From Capra hircus (lineage: Eukaryota > Chordata > Mammalia > Artiodactyla > Bovidae): 64,000 nucleotides of DNA. Position numbers and translations under genes: made by a program. Under the pieces are notes generated by a model. That model searched no databases and was not told where the DNA came from. It worked only from the letters and a program-made list of their open reading frames with translations. This document shows, one piece after another, positions 1 to 11,140 of this stretch; positions within the stretch are counted from its first letter, which is position 1; each line of letters begins with the position of its first letter. The stretch lies in contig NC_030814.1 in assembly GCF_001704415.2 (NCBI RefSeq), positions 77,307,121 to 77,371,120 of the forward strand, written 5' to 3'.

Positions 1-109
1 GTCCAATTCTCACATCTATACATGCCCACTGGTAAAACCATAGCTTTGACTAGACGGACCTTTGTTGGCAAAGTAATGTCTCTGGTTTTTAATATGCTGT
101 CTAGGTTGG

Positions 110-535
110 TCATAACTTTTCTTCCAAGGAGCAATGTATTTTAATTTCATTGCTGCAGTCAACATATGCAGTCATTTTGGAGCCCCAAAAATAGTCTGTC
201 ACTATTTCCACTGTTTCCCCATCTACATGCCATGAAGTGATGGGACCAGATGCCATGATCTTAGTTTTCTGAATGTTGAGTTTTAAGCCAACTTTTTTAC
301 TCTCCTCTTTCACTTTCATCAAGAGGCTCTCTTTGCTTTCTGCAAATAGTGTATTGTCATCTGCATATCTGAGGTTATTGATATTTCTCCCCACAATCTT
401 GATTCCAGCTTCTGCTTCATCCAGTCCAGCATTTCTCATGATGTGCTCTGCATATATGTTAAATAAGCAATATGTGTGACAATATACAGCCATGATGTAC
501 TCCTTTCCCAATTTGGAACCAGTCTGTTGTTCCAT
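110..535 (-). pseudogene. BovB reverse transcriptase fragment with YADD box
   Basis: This 141-codon minus-strand frame carries the polymerase active-site box YADD at about residues 57-60, preceded by the RTE-typical NINNLR and followed by a conserved thumb-like segment ending near the VDGETVE motif. It is the C-terminal half of the catalytic domain. The upstream half lies in another frame (459-803), so a frameshift separates the FIDY..AFD box from YADD. No full-length protein can be made. The initial Met is simply the first ATG after the frame break. Confidence 0.9.
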
Positions 536-803
536 GTCCAGTTCTAACTGTTGCTTCCTGACCTACATACAGATTTCTCAGGAGATAAGTCAGGTGGTCT
601 GCTATTCCCATCTTTTTCAGAATATTCCACAGTTTGTTGTGATCCACACAGTCAAAGGCATTGGCATAGTCAATAAAGCAGAAGTAGATGTTTTTCTGAA
701 ACTCTCTTGCTTTTTCAATGATCCAGTGGATCTTGGCAATTTGATGTCTGGTTTCTTTGCCTTTTCTAAATCTAGCTTGAAGATCTGGAAGTTCACGGTT
801 CAT
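459..803 (-). pseudogene. BovB reverse transcriptase fragment with motif A
   Basis: This 114-codon frame contains RT motif A (FIDYANAFD, about residues 43-51), which supplies the first catalytic aspartate. It then runs through the RNLY.GQEATVRTGHGTTDWFQIGKGV block to the CILS motif. Family copies normally read RQGCILSP at the end; here it is HHGCILSH. The frame overlaps the YADD-bearing fragment downstream but in another phase, showing an indel near 470-535. It is a dead fragment of the same element. Confidence 0.88.
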
Positions 804-1711
804 ACTGTTGAAGGCTGACTTGTAGAATTTTGAGCATTACTTTACTATTGTGTGAGATGAGTGCAATTGTGTGGTAGTTTGAGTATTCTTTGGCATTGCC
901 TTTCTTTGGGATTGGAATGAAAACTGACCTTTTCCAGTCCTGTGGCCACTGCTGAGTTTTTCAAACTTGCTGGCATATTGAGTGCAGCACTTTCACAGCA
1001 TCATCTTTTAGGATTGGAAATAGCTCAACTGGAATGCCATCACCTCCACTAGCTTTGCTCATAGTAATGCTTCCTAAGGCTCACTTGACTTTGCATTCCA
1101 GGATGTCTAGCTCTAGGTGAGTGATCACACCATCGTGATTATCTGGGTCGTGAAGATCTTTTTTGTACAGTTCTTCTGTGTATTCTTACCACCTCTTCTT
1201 AATATCTTCTGCTTCTGTTAGGTCCATACCATTTTTGTCCTTTATTGTGCCCATCTTTGCATGAAAAGTTCCCTTGGTATCTCTGATTTTCTTTAGGGGA
1301 TCTCTAGTCTTTGCCATTCTACTGTTTTCCTCTATTTCTTTGCATTGATCCCCGAGGAAGGCTTTCTTATCTCTCCTTGCTATTCTTTGGAACTCTGCAT
1401 TCAAATGGGTATATGTTTCCTTTTCTTGTCTTTCGCTTCTTTTCTAGTCATAGATTTTTGTAAGGCCTCCTCAGACAACCATTTTGCCTTTTTGCATTTC
1501 TTTTTCTTGGGGATGGTCTTGATCACTGCCTCCTGTACAGTGTCTGGAATCTCTGCCCATAGTTCTTCAGGCACTCTGTCTATCAGATCTAATCCCTTGA
1601 ATCCATTTCTCACTTCTACTGTATAATTGTAAGGGATTTGATTCAGGTCATACCTGAATGGTCTAGTGGTTTTCCCTACTTTCTTCAAGTAAGTCTGAAT
1701 TTGGCAATAAG

Positions 1712-2104
1712 GATTGGCTTTCTTTACAAAAGTAGCTGAATTTTTGAGATTGCTCCCTTTTTAGAGAAATACTCCAGAATATTAATGGCTCATACTTTGT
1801 AGGTAATAGGAGAGTGTTCCTAGATGGAACATGGCTCTGTGCCTGTCTCAGTAATTCTCTTCTTGATTTCTGTAGAGAAGGTCCAGTGTGAAGTAGCGAC
1901 TGAGCTCTCTTCTGAGAACCAGAAGACTCAGTGTCTTATCTGTCTCTGCTCTATGTGTGACCTTCCTCGGCATTACTTCTGTGAGATCTACAAAGACTTA
2001 CTGAACTCTAAAAGTTTGAGACTCTCTGTGATGCTTGCAAGGAGAATAGAGTAACCTGGCTGAAGGAAAAGTTGTGTGTCCATGGAACAAAGGATGCGTC
2101 ACCC
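1712..2104. other. single-copy stretch, nothing recognised
   Basis: I see no repeat family or coding motif here. A 76-codon frame at 1824-2054 has no recognisable domain and is probably chance. Confidence 0.5.
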
Positions 2105-2185
2105 TATTGAATCATAGAATCTGGAGTCAACTTGCCTGGATTTGAATCTTTCTTGTTCATTCTTGGGTGTGTATGACCCTGTATT
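2105..2185 (+). repeat. MIR SINE fragment
   Basis: The run from the CTGGAGTCAACTTGCCTGGATT region onward resembles the MIR core (CTGGAGTCAGACTGCCTGGGTT), an ancient mammalian tRNA-derived SINE. It is short and diverged. Confidence 0.55.
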
Positions 2186-2300
2186 ATTAAAAAGCTCAGT
2201 TGTCTTTCCTGATTGCTTTTTTTATGAACTTAAATCTCTTAGGAACCTATTTGTATTTCTCACCTAAACCATCTTTTGTACCAGAAGTGAAATAACAGCT

Positions 2301-2341
2301 GTTTTTTTTGTTTGTTTGTTTGTTTTTTTTTTTGCTGTTGT
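2301..2341. repeat. T/GTTT-rich low-complexity tract
   Basis: A run of T with interspersed GTTT units, then a T-only stretch. It could be the decayed poly(A) of an antisense retroelement, but no body is recognisable next to it. Confidence 0.8.
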
Positions 2342-2649
2342 TGACTCATTATTTTAAATGCTGTGCCAACTATTTCTATTACTACAGGGGAAAAAAAGAG
2401 TTGTGTACAATGAAATAAGAGAATATGCTGATTGAGAGGAATACCAGAGCAAATTTCTCTGAGGAATTAACATGGGATCCGTTTTTAGGGATGGGCTGGG
2501 GCAAAACTTTAAGAGGACAGGATGCGTGTAAAATCTTTGAGATAGGAAGTGTTCTGCATAGTTGAAGACCTAGGTGAAAGCTACGTGCAGCACTGTGGTG
2601 ATACTGGGGAAGGACTTGTACGGAGTAAAGCTGTAGAGGGTGTATAGGA
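2342..2649. other. single-copy stretch, nothing recognised
   Basis: No motif or family is evident. The purine-rich sequence could be very old L2, since L2-like DNA follows on both strands, but I cannot support that. Confidence 0.4.
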
Positions 2650-2745
2650 CCCTGTGATAGCAGGAACCGCATCTGGTATTGCTCACTCTTGTGTCTCCAG
2701 ACTCCATTCTGCTAAATAAATGAGTGAACAAATACATGTATGAGG
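2650..2745 (+). repeat. L2 LINE 3' end
   Basis: The order GCAGGAACCGCATCTGG, GCTCACTCTTGTGTCTCCAG, then AATAAATGAGTGAA follows the L2 3' end (GGCAGGGACTGTGTCTG..TGTATCCCCAG..AATAAATATTTGTTGAATGA). Confidence 0.55.
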
Positions 2746-2754
2746 TGACCAAAG

Positions 2755-3135
2755 ACAGAAGGAGCTGCCAGCAAGTTAAAAAGAAAACCACGAGAGCCTG
2801 GTGTCACGGAAGAATAAAGCAGAACCCTTCATAGATGGAAGGGATGTTTAATTACTGCTGAGAAGCGGAGTAAAGTGAGGATGAAAGTTACCCAGTGGTT
2901 TTGGTAGCATTGTGGTCGCTAGTACACAAAGTTGGAACAATTCCGTTGGGCAGTAGAGTTGACAGCCGGACTGGAGTAGGGAGGTGGTTAGGAATAGTAG
3001 TGAAGAACATAAATACAAAATATAAATACAACTCTCTTTCAGAAGTTGAGGGAGTCTTTTAAGATTGAAGGTATGAGATTCAAGAGGCTTTGAATATTTA
3101 AGGGTATAATCCAGTGGAAAAAAGAACACAGATGT
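2755..3135 (-). repeat. L2 LINE internal fragment
   Basis: The plus strand reads like antisense L2: a GTAAAGTGAGGATGAAAGT block, then a GGAGTAGGGAGGTGG block, then AACTCTCTTTCAGAAGTT. These match the relative order of internal L2 sequence. It is strongly diverged, so the limits are approximate. Confidence 0.5.
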
Positions 3136-4462
3136 AAGAGGGAGGTGACATATTAGGGGATTTGGTATGCTGAAGAATTACTGAAAATAATGCATTTTAT
3201 GTCTTTATTCTTATTTTTTTCACACTTGGTTATCTCCTTTTCAGCTTTCCCTTTCTATGCTGAAAATACCTAATCTTTTTGCTTTGCTCTTCTATAGATA
3301 AGTCCCTAAACGAATCCCTTTTGTTCTTCTCTGCATCTTTTCTAGATACTGTTAATCCTGAACATTATTATTAAAAAGCATCACATGTGTGGAAGCACCA
3401 TAATTTTATGAAAGAGTAGAATCCCATTTTTCTACTGTCATATGATAATATACAGTATTTTAGTAGAATTTTGCCAGCAAAGTTTGAGTCTAATCCTGAA
3501 ATTGCAGTAAAAGCCAGAAGAAAGGGAACAAAGCAAAGGGTCCTTGTCAATAAAGGACATCTTCTTCCCTTTAAAAGAACCCAGGCTGAGAGAATCCTTT
3601 CCCCTAGATTTCAGTTCATGGCAGTTCAGTGTTTTAACAATTGAAGCATGTGGTATTTGACTACTTGTAGTGCATTAACATTGGATATCTTTTGATGTGG
3701 GTTGAAATTTCATCACTGCAACCCAATGAATTGTCATGTACATTTGAAAATTAATCATACTCTATACAATGCCGAGAATGGTAATCCTTTGTTTAAAACC
3801 TTGAGGTTCTTATTTCTCCATTTGGAGTTTGTCTCTTCCTACTAAAAAAAAAACATTCTTAAAGGTTGTACTGATTACCATTTTGGTTAATTTCTTTTAA
3901 AATGAATTATAGCACATCAACTTTTCCTTCACAGTATCACAGGTCATGTTTCTCAGGAGATGGAGATTTGTCTGTAGGAGATTGTTGAGGAAATGCCTTT
4001 GGAAGCAGCTATGAGGGAATCTGAGAAGGGGCAGGCAGAAAGAGAAGCAGAACTGTGCCGTGGTCCTAAGAATGGGCTCAGCCAGTTGTAGCTAAGGCTG
4101 TGAAGTTGGTATGGCCCTTTAGAAATATCAGATTTGAGGCAAGAGTCTTTGTACCTCTGTACCAGCTAGACTTTGGGTAGGTGATGCCTCCAGGAGGGAG
4201 GGTAGCTTTGGATAAGACAACTTCCTTGGGCTGAGGAGGAGTCCTAGATGGAACTCAGCTGTAAGCTGTCCACAGGCATCAGTCTTGGCATCTGCGGGTA
4301 TTAGGCCTCTGTTCCGAAGAGAGAATGAGGGCAGCATACAAAGTTAAATTGACATTTAGTGAGGGGAATAAGGGAAAAATGCAAAAAAATGCAAAATGAG
4401 TTTAAGGAAAGAGGAAATAGAAATAATAGGCTCTCAAAATAAGTGTCCATTTTCTGTTGTTG
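3136..4462. other. AT-rich single-copy stretch
   Basis: No repeat or coding motif was recognised. An A-run sits at 3844-3853. The 69-codon minus frame at 4128-4337 has no domain and no retroelement similarity that I can see. Confidence 0.5.
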
Positions 4463-4526
4463 AAGTATATTAGTGCGTTAGTCACTCAGTCATGTCCAAC
4501 TCTTTGTGACCCCATGGACTATAATG
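4463..4526 (-). mobile_element. Bov-A fragment
   Basis: The short run containing GTCACTCAGTCATGTCC and TTTGTGACCCCATGGAC is the antisense of the Bov-A 3' segment. The remainder of the SINE is missing. Confidence 0.8.
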
Positions 4527-5764
4527 TCTCAACTGAGATTATTCACTTTTATTAGAATAATCATAAAGAACACACCTTTAGTACTACAGGTTTTTTATTT
4601 TGTAAATTTCTGGATGTATTATTGCTATTATCATTGCCATTTATCTCTGATGGAGTATATGTACTTTCTTTGTAATATGTATACAGCAACCCAGAGTCAC
4701 AGGTAGCTTGCCTGTCTTTACGGGACTCATTTTTGTGGTAATATTTTGAGCCTCTTATCTACCTTTTGGCTTCATTCAGAATCATAGAACTTGAATCCCA
4801 GGCTGTCTTATTCTAAATTACCTTCAAAAGGGTCACTAAAATGATTTTAAGTTTTTCATTTGTTACTATCTTATTTGAGGTAGAATTCATAGTTTGAGCA
4901 TTTCAAGAAAATAACACATCATTACATTTATGTATGGTTTTGATCTAATCATTTGTTCTAAGTTGGTATCTTGAAAACATATGGAACTTTTAAAGGTGTA
5001 ATTGCCTCTGAAAACAGTATATTTCAATGGAATCTCTTAGTTACAGCATATAGGATTAAGTGTGTTATTTAATAGTCAATGTTATTATTAATGTGCTTTC
5101 ATTAATGGGGTAAATGCTGTTTTGAATTGCATTTATGAACTTGGCCATAGCACAAACAAGTACAAAAATCCATTTCTATTTTCACATTTTAAACACCATT
5201 TAGTATTGATGTCAGTGAAAATGTTTTTTTCTGTTTATACCATTTAATATCCTGTAAATTTATAATAACATTTATTAAACATAAAACTCATTAATTTTTT
5301 TAACTTAATATTTATTTTGAATTGAATCTGATTTTTTTCTGAGGGCTTCATAATTTACTGCTGTTATTACTCCCTATAGCCAGTAGAGGTAAAAAGCTTT
5401 ATCATGCTTGAATTTATATATATTCTTAATTTATGACATATATTTTCTAGCAGAAATCACCTTTTATCAGCATTTCAGAGTGTGTATTATTTATGAATTC
5501 ATTTATTGATTTCTTAAAACTAACTTATACCATAAAAATTTGAGTTAATATTAAAAAATACTTTTTCATAAAAGTAGAATAAAGAAGAAATATATAGTTA
5601 TAAGCAAAGGAAAATTTAAAGAAGTTATCACTGAAAACCAGGGGAAAGAATATTAATATGTAGACCATACGGTCTTCAGTTCCTGAAGCTGAGTTTCTAA
5701 ACTGGCTCTGAGTTTTCCAGCCACAATAGAAAGCAATAAAGGCTCAGTTATGTAGCATTCATTG
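4527..5764. other. AT-rich single-copy stretch
   Basis: Very AT-rich DNA with no recognised repeat or coding signal. Confidence 0.5.
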
Positions 5765-5925
5765 TTAGAGAAAGTGATAGAGTCATTTTCAATTTACAGA
5801 TGACAAAAGTGAGACGCAGATATTTATATAACCTGCCCAGTATCACCAAACCAGCTTGAATAGGGATATCAGCACAGTTAAGCTGACTTGTGTTGAAGCT
5901 CTATCCTTCTCTATGACATAGTTTT
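5765..5925 (-). repeat. MIR SINE
   Basis: The TTTACAGATGACAAAAGTGAGACGCAG block followed by AACCTGCCCAGTATCACCA matches antisense MIR (TTTACAGATGAGGAAACTGAG..ACTTGCCCAAGGTCAC). Confidence 0.65.
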
Positions 5926-7310
5926 CAACATATGCCCCATAAAATCCCTACAGAAAACACAGTACCAGAATCCAGAGATTGTTGTTACTGAGTTCCTGTT
6001 CTGAAAAAGGATCTTAGTGCCTTTCAGGATAGTTGTGTGTCTTTGTTGATACTTTTTGCCTAATGAAGTAAGAACATGTCTAGCGTACAATCTAGAAAGT
6101 TAAGTGAGGGTGAACACATTTTGATATTTCAGAAGATCCGTGTCACATTATGTTTTCACTGATATCTAAATCAGGAGGGTGAATATGGCTGATATGTAAC
6201 CAGTTTTGACCTCCAGAATGATAGTTCCATGTAGTTCAGCCTAGTATTGAAAGTGATATCTTAAAAATATAATAATAAAGAAATGTCCCATTTGTTCACA
6301 GGGTCATGTAGAGATTCCCTGTAATAGGTCCTCTAATTCTACTTCTCATGTCTATATACGTCTTCTTAAAAACATTTGGTGTCACAGTCTATAGAAAGCA
6401 GCTTTCAATGATAAATCACTTTTTCCAAAGAGACTTAGTTTCCTTATCACTAAAGCAGAGTTACTGAGATAAGAAAATGCATATAGTTGGCGTTTTTATA
6501 TATACTTAAAAGTGATATGTAAATGTGAGCTTTCTCACTGTATGTTTAAATATACTAAATCAGGTTGACTTCAAATTTACCACGCTGTCCTCTTTGCAAG
6601 CTAAATGACTCAAGCTACACTACACGGCTCATTACAGCTCCTTATTTCTGCCAGTTCTTCCATACCCAAACTTAAACAAAATAATGTAAATTGTACCACT
6701 ACCATTGATTTTCTCTTTTATTCCCCCCTCCCTTTAATTTATGTTCTCTTGCTCCATTAAAAAAATCTGTATAAGACATCTTATATTTTTTCTGGCATAT
6801 GGCTCATTATAAATAAATACATTTACTAAGAGGATGTTCCACTTCAAACTCTTCAGTTCCATGGGCCACTGTGAATATACAACCATGGCCTAATTCAATA
6901 ACATATGATTTTCCCTTAGCATTGACATTTAAAATATTGCATTTTAAAAGTTGACCACTGGGTAGAAAATTCTGCTGTGTATCATGAGGGCCTTGTCTTG
7001 CCAAATCTGTGCCCATAAGTAACTAATGTGGACAAATGGACACGCATGAAGCAGTTACGGAATCGGTGTTTATAAGTCATTAGTGCGCTTTGAAACATAA
7101 GCCTTGACAAGGACTCACTGTGCAGTTCAGATGGTCACGTTGGTGCAATACATGTTGAGCATAACATTTATTTATTTTTTTAATGAGGCAATGAAGGGAT
7201 TATTATGTAATGATAAGCTTTGCTCCCTGTTGAAAAAATTTCATGTGTTCAAAAAGAACCGATGGCATTTTGGGACAAGCATTTTCCCATGAAAAGCAGC
7301 AGATTATGGA
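5926..7310. other. AT-rich single-copy stretch
   Basis: No repeat family was recognised. It includes a 69-codon minus-strand frame at 6807-7016, described as a finding because it lacks the frame breaks typical of its surroundings. I do not recognise its product. Confidence 0.5.
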
Positions 7311-7347
7311 CATGACTGAGCAACTGAACTGAACTGAACTGAACTGA
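7311..7347. repeat. BovB/SINE tail scrap with (ACTGA)n
   Basis: The sequence GGACATGACTGAGCAACTG followed by repeated AACTG units is the extreme 3' end of BovB in plus orientation without a body. It is either a very short 5'-truncated insertion or the remnant of a deletion. Confidence 0.75.
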
Positions 7348-7685
7348 AAGAGAAATCTGATATAATTTATTCTTGGCAAGAAAAGGGACTGGGTGACAGT
7401 CAGGTCCCCAATTCCAGATCTAGTCTTTCTGTTCTGAGGGAGAAGATCAGCTGTGGTATGAGCTGTGAAGAAAATATAGTGTACTCGCAGAGACTTTCTG
7501 TGCCTGGGTTAAGAGAGGTCTCAACCTCTTGTCATCAGTGTAAGCCTGGCAAACTGTTCCCCTTTCACACACCAGGTCCCACCCAGACCCGCCTTTCCCA
7601 GTGGGAACACAGATCAGGCTACCTCAATCCCTTGTTATTCCTGAATCCATGTATACAAGTACTTTCACATCTATATACCTCCTAA
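7348..7685. other. single-copy stretch, nothing recognised
   Basis: No repeat family or coding motif recognised. Confidence 0.5.
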
Positions 7686-7985
7686 GAGCTCAGTTGGTAA
7701 AGAATCCCCCTGCAATGCAGGAGATCCCAGTTCAATTCCAGGGTCAGGAAGATCTGCTGGAGAAGGGATAGGCTACCTTCTCCAGTATTCTTGGGCTTCC
7801 CCTGTGGCTCAGCTGGTAAAGAATCCGCCTGCAATGCAGGAAACTTGAGTTCAATCCCTGGGTTAGGAAGATCCCCTGGAGAAGGGAAAGGCTACCCACT
7901 CCAGTATTCTGGCCTGGAGAATTCCATGGACTGTATAGTTTGTGGGGTTGCAAAGAGTCAGACACGACTGAACGACTTTCACTCG
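7686..7985 (+). mobile_element. Bov-tA SINE with a duplicated tRNA-like head
   Basis: Two copies of the tRNA-Glu-derived head (CTCAG.TGGTAAAGAATC..CCTGCAATGCAGGA) lie in the same orientation. The first unit (7686-7792) stops after CCAGTATTCTTG. The second (7793-7985) is full length and ends in the GTCAGACACGACTGAACGACTTTCAC tail. Box-B-like TTCAATCC is present. Bov-tA is mobilised by BovB machinery and shares its 3' end. Confidence 0.9.
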
Positions 7986-8127
7986 CTCATTTAATTATAA
8001 TCAGGTAACACTTCCCTTTTTGACTTTCTGAATACATTTCTGTACCTTATGTATTTGCTACTCAGGCAACAAATCCAGGAAATAACATGAATTACTGCAG
8101 CCCTCCTTCACTTACTCATCTTACCCT

Positions 8128-8200
8128 GCATTCACTGAGCTCCACTGTGTGTCAAGCCCTGGACTGGGCCCATCTTTGGGAATAGAGCCACTGTTTCCTC
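8128..8200 (-). repeat. L2 LINE 3' scrap
   Basis: ATTCACTGAGCTCCACTGTG followed by TGTCAAGCCCTGGACTGGG resembles antisense L2 (ATTCATTGAGCACCTACTATGTGCCAGGCACTG). Confidence 0.5.
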
Positions 8201-9169
8201 TATCACCTCTGCTGTGTTTCAGGGACTGGTAATCAGAAAATATTAAAGCCTGTAAGTGCATCAGTTGGTTAAATCACATTATTAGAAATTTGGAATGCTC
8301 TGATTTTAGAAACCTCAAAATAAAGTAATAGATGAAATAATATATAGTAACTATTTCCCAAGAGTTTATAGACTGTATATCTTAAGTTTCCAATGACATC
8401 ATTATAGCAGAACCATCCTAACTATTCCAGATAAGCCTTTGAAGAGAATCAGTAATGTGTGATCTGTAGACAGTATCAGAATAATTTTCTCATACCCAGC
8501 CACTATTCAGATAGCATTCTTCTCTAGATTATGTCATTGTGTAGGTGGACGTTACAGCCCAAGGGTCATGGGAAGTAAAGCTTGGTGACATTGTAATCTT
8601 CAAAGTGCAAGTAGTAAGGGAATGAAAAACCCCTGGTAGTATGAAATGAAAGCAGTGTCGCAGAGGGAGTCAGTGGTTGAAGTGGATTTACCTACTGCTA
8701 AAGCACTGACTTTCCTGATCAACTTATTTGTGTTTCCTGTAGCTATATAGGTTTTCACCCTGATCAATGATATGTCCCTAAAGTCTATTCAGGTTAGTGT
8801 CTAAGTGGCAGATACAGTAAATCCATTCCTGTGCCCAAAGCTCCTAACTTCAGGGCAGTGAATCAAACCTCTTGGATCTGATAGCCAAAGCTTGTTCTCA
8901 GTTGGATCTTGGGTTTTGGCCTTTGTTCAAAATTCCATGCTGGACTTTGTGATTTAAACAAGGTCACAGTACCAGAAGTTCAAATTAGCAGTGAGACATA
9001 GCTATTGATGCACTTCTAAATCTCCATGCCAGTGTGACTACTTCTCAATGAGTGTTGGAGGGCAGAGTGAACAGTAGTGAAGAATTGCCATCTTTAGGAC
9101 AAATAGAAGCTGGTGATAGTTAAAGGAAATTGCTAGAAAGAGAGGGTAAACCACAGTGGAGACAGTGCA
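8201..9169. other. single-copy stretch, nothing recognised
   Basis: No repeat family, splice-bounded exon or coding motif was recognised. Confidence 0.5.
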
Positions 9170-9360
9170 TTAGTGTGGTTAGGAATGGGAGCTCAGTAGT
9201 CAAAGTGTAGTATGCTGCGTACTAGCTCTGTGCCTTAGGTAAGCTAGATAGCTTTTCTGAGTTTGCATTTCACTATTATCTTTAAACAGAAACAATGCCA
9301 ACCTAAAGGGTTTGAAGTTCATAAAGCCCAATACTTAGTAAGCAGTCAATCAATTCTAGA
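9170..9360 (+). repeat. MIR SINE
   Basis: The ACTAGCTCTGTGCCTTAGGTAA block, later ACAATGCCAACC, and finally AGCCCAATACTTAGTAAGC follow the order of MIR (ACTAGCTGTGTGACCTTGGGCAA..GCCTGGCACATAGTAAGCGCT). Confidence 0.55.
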
Positions 9361-9496
9361 AATGAATACCAATTTGAAAAGGGTGACATGAGTTTTAGTA
9401 AGAAAATCATAGTTGCCACTTGATATTTAGTCAATAAGCATTATAACCAGCAGGAAAAACTATATAGAGATAAATGTATACGTATATATTTAGACC

Positions 9497-9521
9497 TATC
9501 TATCTATCTGTCTGTCTATAG
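9497..9521. repeat. (TCTA/TCTG)n tetranucleotide repeat
   Basis: Several TCTA units are followed by TCTG units. It is a short imperfect microsatellite. Confidence 0.85.
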
Positions 9522-9637
9522 TTTAATCTGTTACAAAAAATGTATATAAGGTGAAGCTCCTAGACGTCTTGGATTAACCAGCTATGGAAGTTTTTCTTTG
9601 CAATTCATGGACTATTTCCAACTGTGTTTCAATAAAG

Positions 9638-10003
9638 CAGGGATCAGCAAACCTGTTTTATAAAGGGCCAGATAACTGTTTCAGGCTTTGTAGGCTGAGA
9701 GATAAAATCAAGGACATAATATAAATAGTTATGTAACGAACACTTTTCCATAAATTTTGATTCATGAAATTCAAAATAAAATAATGAGTACAAATATTTG
9801 TATCACAAGTCTACTAGGTCTAATTGAATTATTAGACTTTAAGGGGGAATAATATTTTCCTTAATAGTGGTTCAAAGTTATTGTTCCCTGTCATCAAATT
9901 GACTGCTGATATTCATCTGTAAAATCCGTTCTTAGCTTATGTGCTGAGTAGAGACAGGTGGCAGACTGGATTTGGCTCATGGGCTGTTCTTTGCTGACCT
10001 TGG
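9638..10003 (+). mobile_element. hAT-Charlie nonautonomous DNA transposon
   Basis: It begins CAGGGATCAGCAAAC and continues AAAGGGCCAGATAACTG..AGGCTTTGTAGGC. It ends with GGATTTGGCTCATGGGCTG..TTGCTGACC. This is the hAT-Charlie MITE pattern with CAGGG/CCCTG-type ends in which the two ends are inverted copies of each other. The 8 bases on each side share only the last five positions (TAAAG), a possible decayed target duplication. I do not assert the exact MER name. Strand is arbitrary. Confidence 0.75.
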
Positions 10004-10395
10004 TCTTAAAGGATTAAGGAAACAGCCTTGAGAGACTCTGATCAAATTAACATGTTAGCAAATAACAGTTTGAGTAGCCTCTGGCTAATTTTGAGTCATG
10101 AAATGAGAAATACAGCTAAAATAGTGTCTGAACAACTTTAGATGTAGAATGCAAATGGGAACAAAGCTTGGGACTATGCCATGGGTCCCTGATCCTTGGA
10201 AGAACGTTCTGGAATCTGAAATTGAATTTCCTTTCTCCCTTTTCATTTGCCTGAACGTTCTGCTAAGAGGGTAGACAGGGTTGACAGATGCCTCATTATG
10301 TGCAGGTTTCTAGATGCTGGGGCCATGTTAGCAGAAGGGAGAAAAGGCACATTAACTGAGGTGCTAAGGGATTCTCATTTCACTTCCTCTCTTCA
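10004..10395. other. single-copy stretch, nothing recognised
   Basis: No repeat family or coding motif recognised. Confidence 0.5.
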
Positions 10396-10478
10396 ATGAT
10401 CATACATGCTTGGTTGCCTCAGCCGTGTCCAGTTCTTTGCAACTCTGTGCACTGTAGCCCTCTAGGCTCCTCTGTAGA
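10396..10478 (-). mobile_element. Bov-A fragment, diverged
   Basis: GTTGCCTCAGCCGTGTCCAG..CTTTGCAACTCTGTGCACTGTAGCCC..AGGCTCCTCTG is antisense Bov-A, truncated on its inner side. Confidence 0.75.
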
Positions 10479-10601
10479 TGTAGGAGCCTGGAAATGGAAA
10501 CAGACAAGAATGGAAATTACCTTTCCCCTTTCTATATGCCCAATGCAGAAACAGCATGAAGAAGTGAAAGAAAATCAGCAGATAGTCCACAGAACCCTTT
10601 T

Positions 10602-10626
10602 GCAAAAAAAAAAAAAAAAAAAAAAA
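10602..10626. repeat. poly(A) tract
   Basis: An uninterrupted A run of about 25 bases, with no retroelement body recognised immediately upstream. Confidence 0.9.
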
Positions 10627-10951
10627 TTAGGATTAAGTTACTTAGTATTATTTTAAAGACAAGTCAGATAGGAAAAACGTGTAGAAGTCGTGATAGTGAT
10701 GGGGTGTCCAGCCCCTCTTGCCTGGCAAAGCTGAGCTTCTCATACATCTGGGACTGATAGACTGCTGCTGCTGCTGTTGGCATAATGGAGAGATGAGGTC
10801 AGAACAGGGAATCTAAATGTGACACTAATAAAAACAAAAATATGTTGAGCTTTTGGCACCGTCAGCACTGTGGAGAACCAAAAAGATGAGAAGAGAGAGC
10901 CCTGGTTGAGGAGAGCCACTGATACAGTTGCTGTTGCCCTAAGATGGCCTT
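10627..10951. other. single-copy stretch with short (CTG)n
   Basis: No repeat family apart from four to five CTG units near 10762-10777. Confidence 0.5.
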
Positions 10952-11140
10952 TAGGGCTTCCCAGTGGCTCAGTGGTAAAGAATCCCCCTGCCAATACGGG
11001 AGACACAGGTTCGATCCCTGGATTGGGAAGGTCCCCTGGAGATGGAAATGGCAACCCTGGGAAACCCTTTGGACAGAAGGAGCCTGGAAGGCTACAGTCC
11101 ATGGGGTTGAAAAGAGTCGGACACCACTGACGGACTGAGC
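10952..11140 (+). mobile_element. Bov-tA SINE
   Basis: It starts with GGGCTTCCCAGTGGCTCAG, has a tRNA-like head with box B (GGTTCGATCCC), and ends at GAGTCGGACACCACTGACGGACTGAG. The middle is diverged (GGGAAACCCTTTGGAC). Confidence 0.92.

Larger units (their letters stand above)
1..1711 (-). mobile_element. BovB LINE (RTE clade), 3' end outside window
   Basis: Reading the minus strand gives BovB ORF2 from the end of the endonuclease/linker region through most of the reverse transcriptase. The left edge of the window cuts the element before its 3' tail. The match stops near 1711, where BovB continues with more endonuclease sequence but this copy passes into unrelated DNA, so it is 5'-truncated. 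The reading frame is broken into at least four pieces (1401-1688, 1186-1404, 459-803, 110-535). BovB is an RTE-type non-LTR retrotransposon known for patchy horizontal spread among vertebrates and for high copy number in ruminants. Confidence 0.95.

Noticed and set aside
1824..2054. 76-codon frame with several cysteines, considered as a possible exon
   Set aside because: Cysteine spacing does not fit a RING, PHD or C2H2 pattern, and no convincing splice sites or neighbours were seen.
7686..7985. Genuine tRNA gene at the tRNA-Glu-like heads of the SINEs
   Set aside because: The heads have lost cloverleaf pairing and are joined to Bov-A bodies; they are SINE promoters, not tRNA genes.
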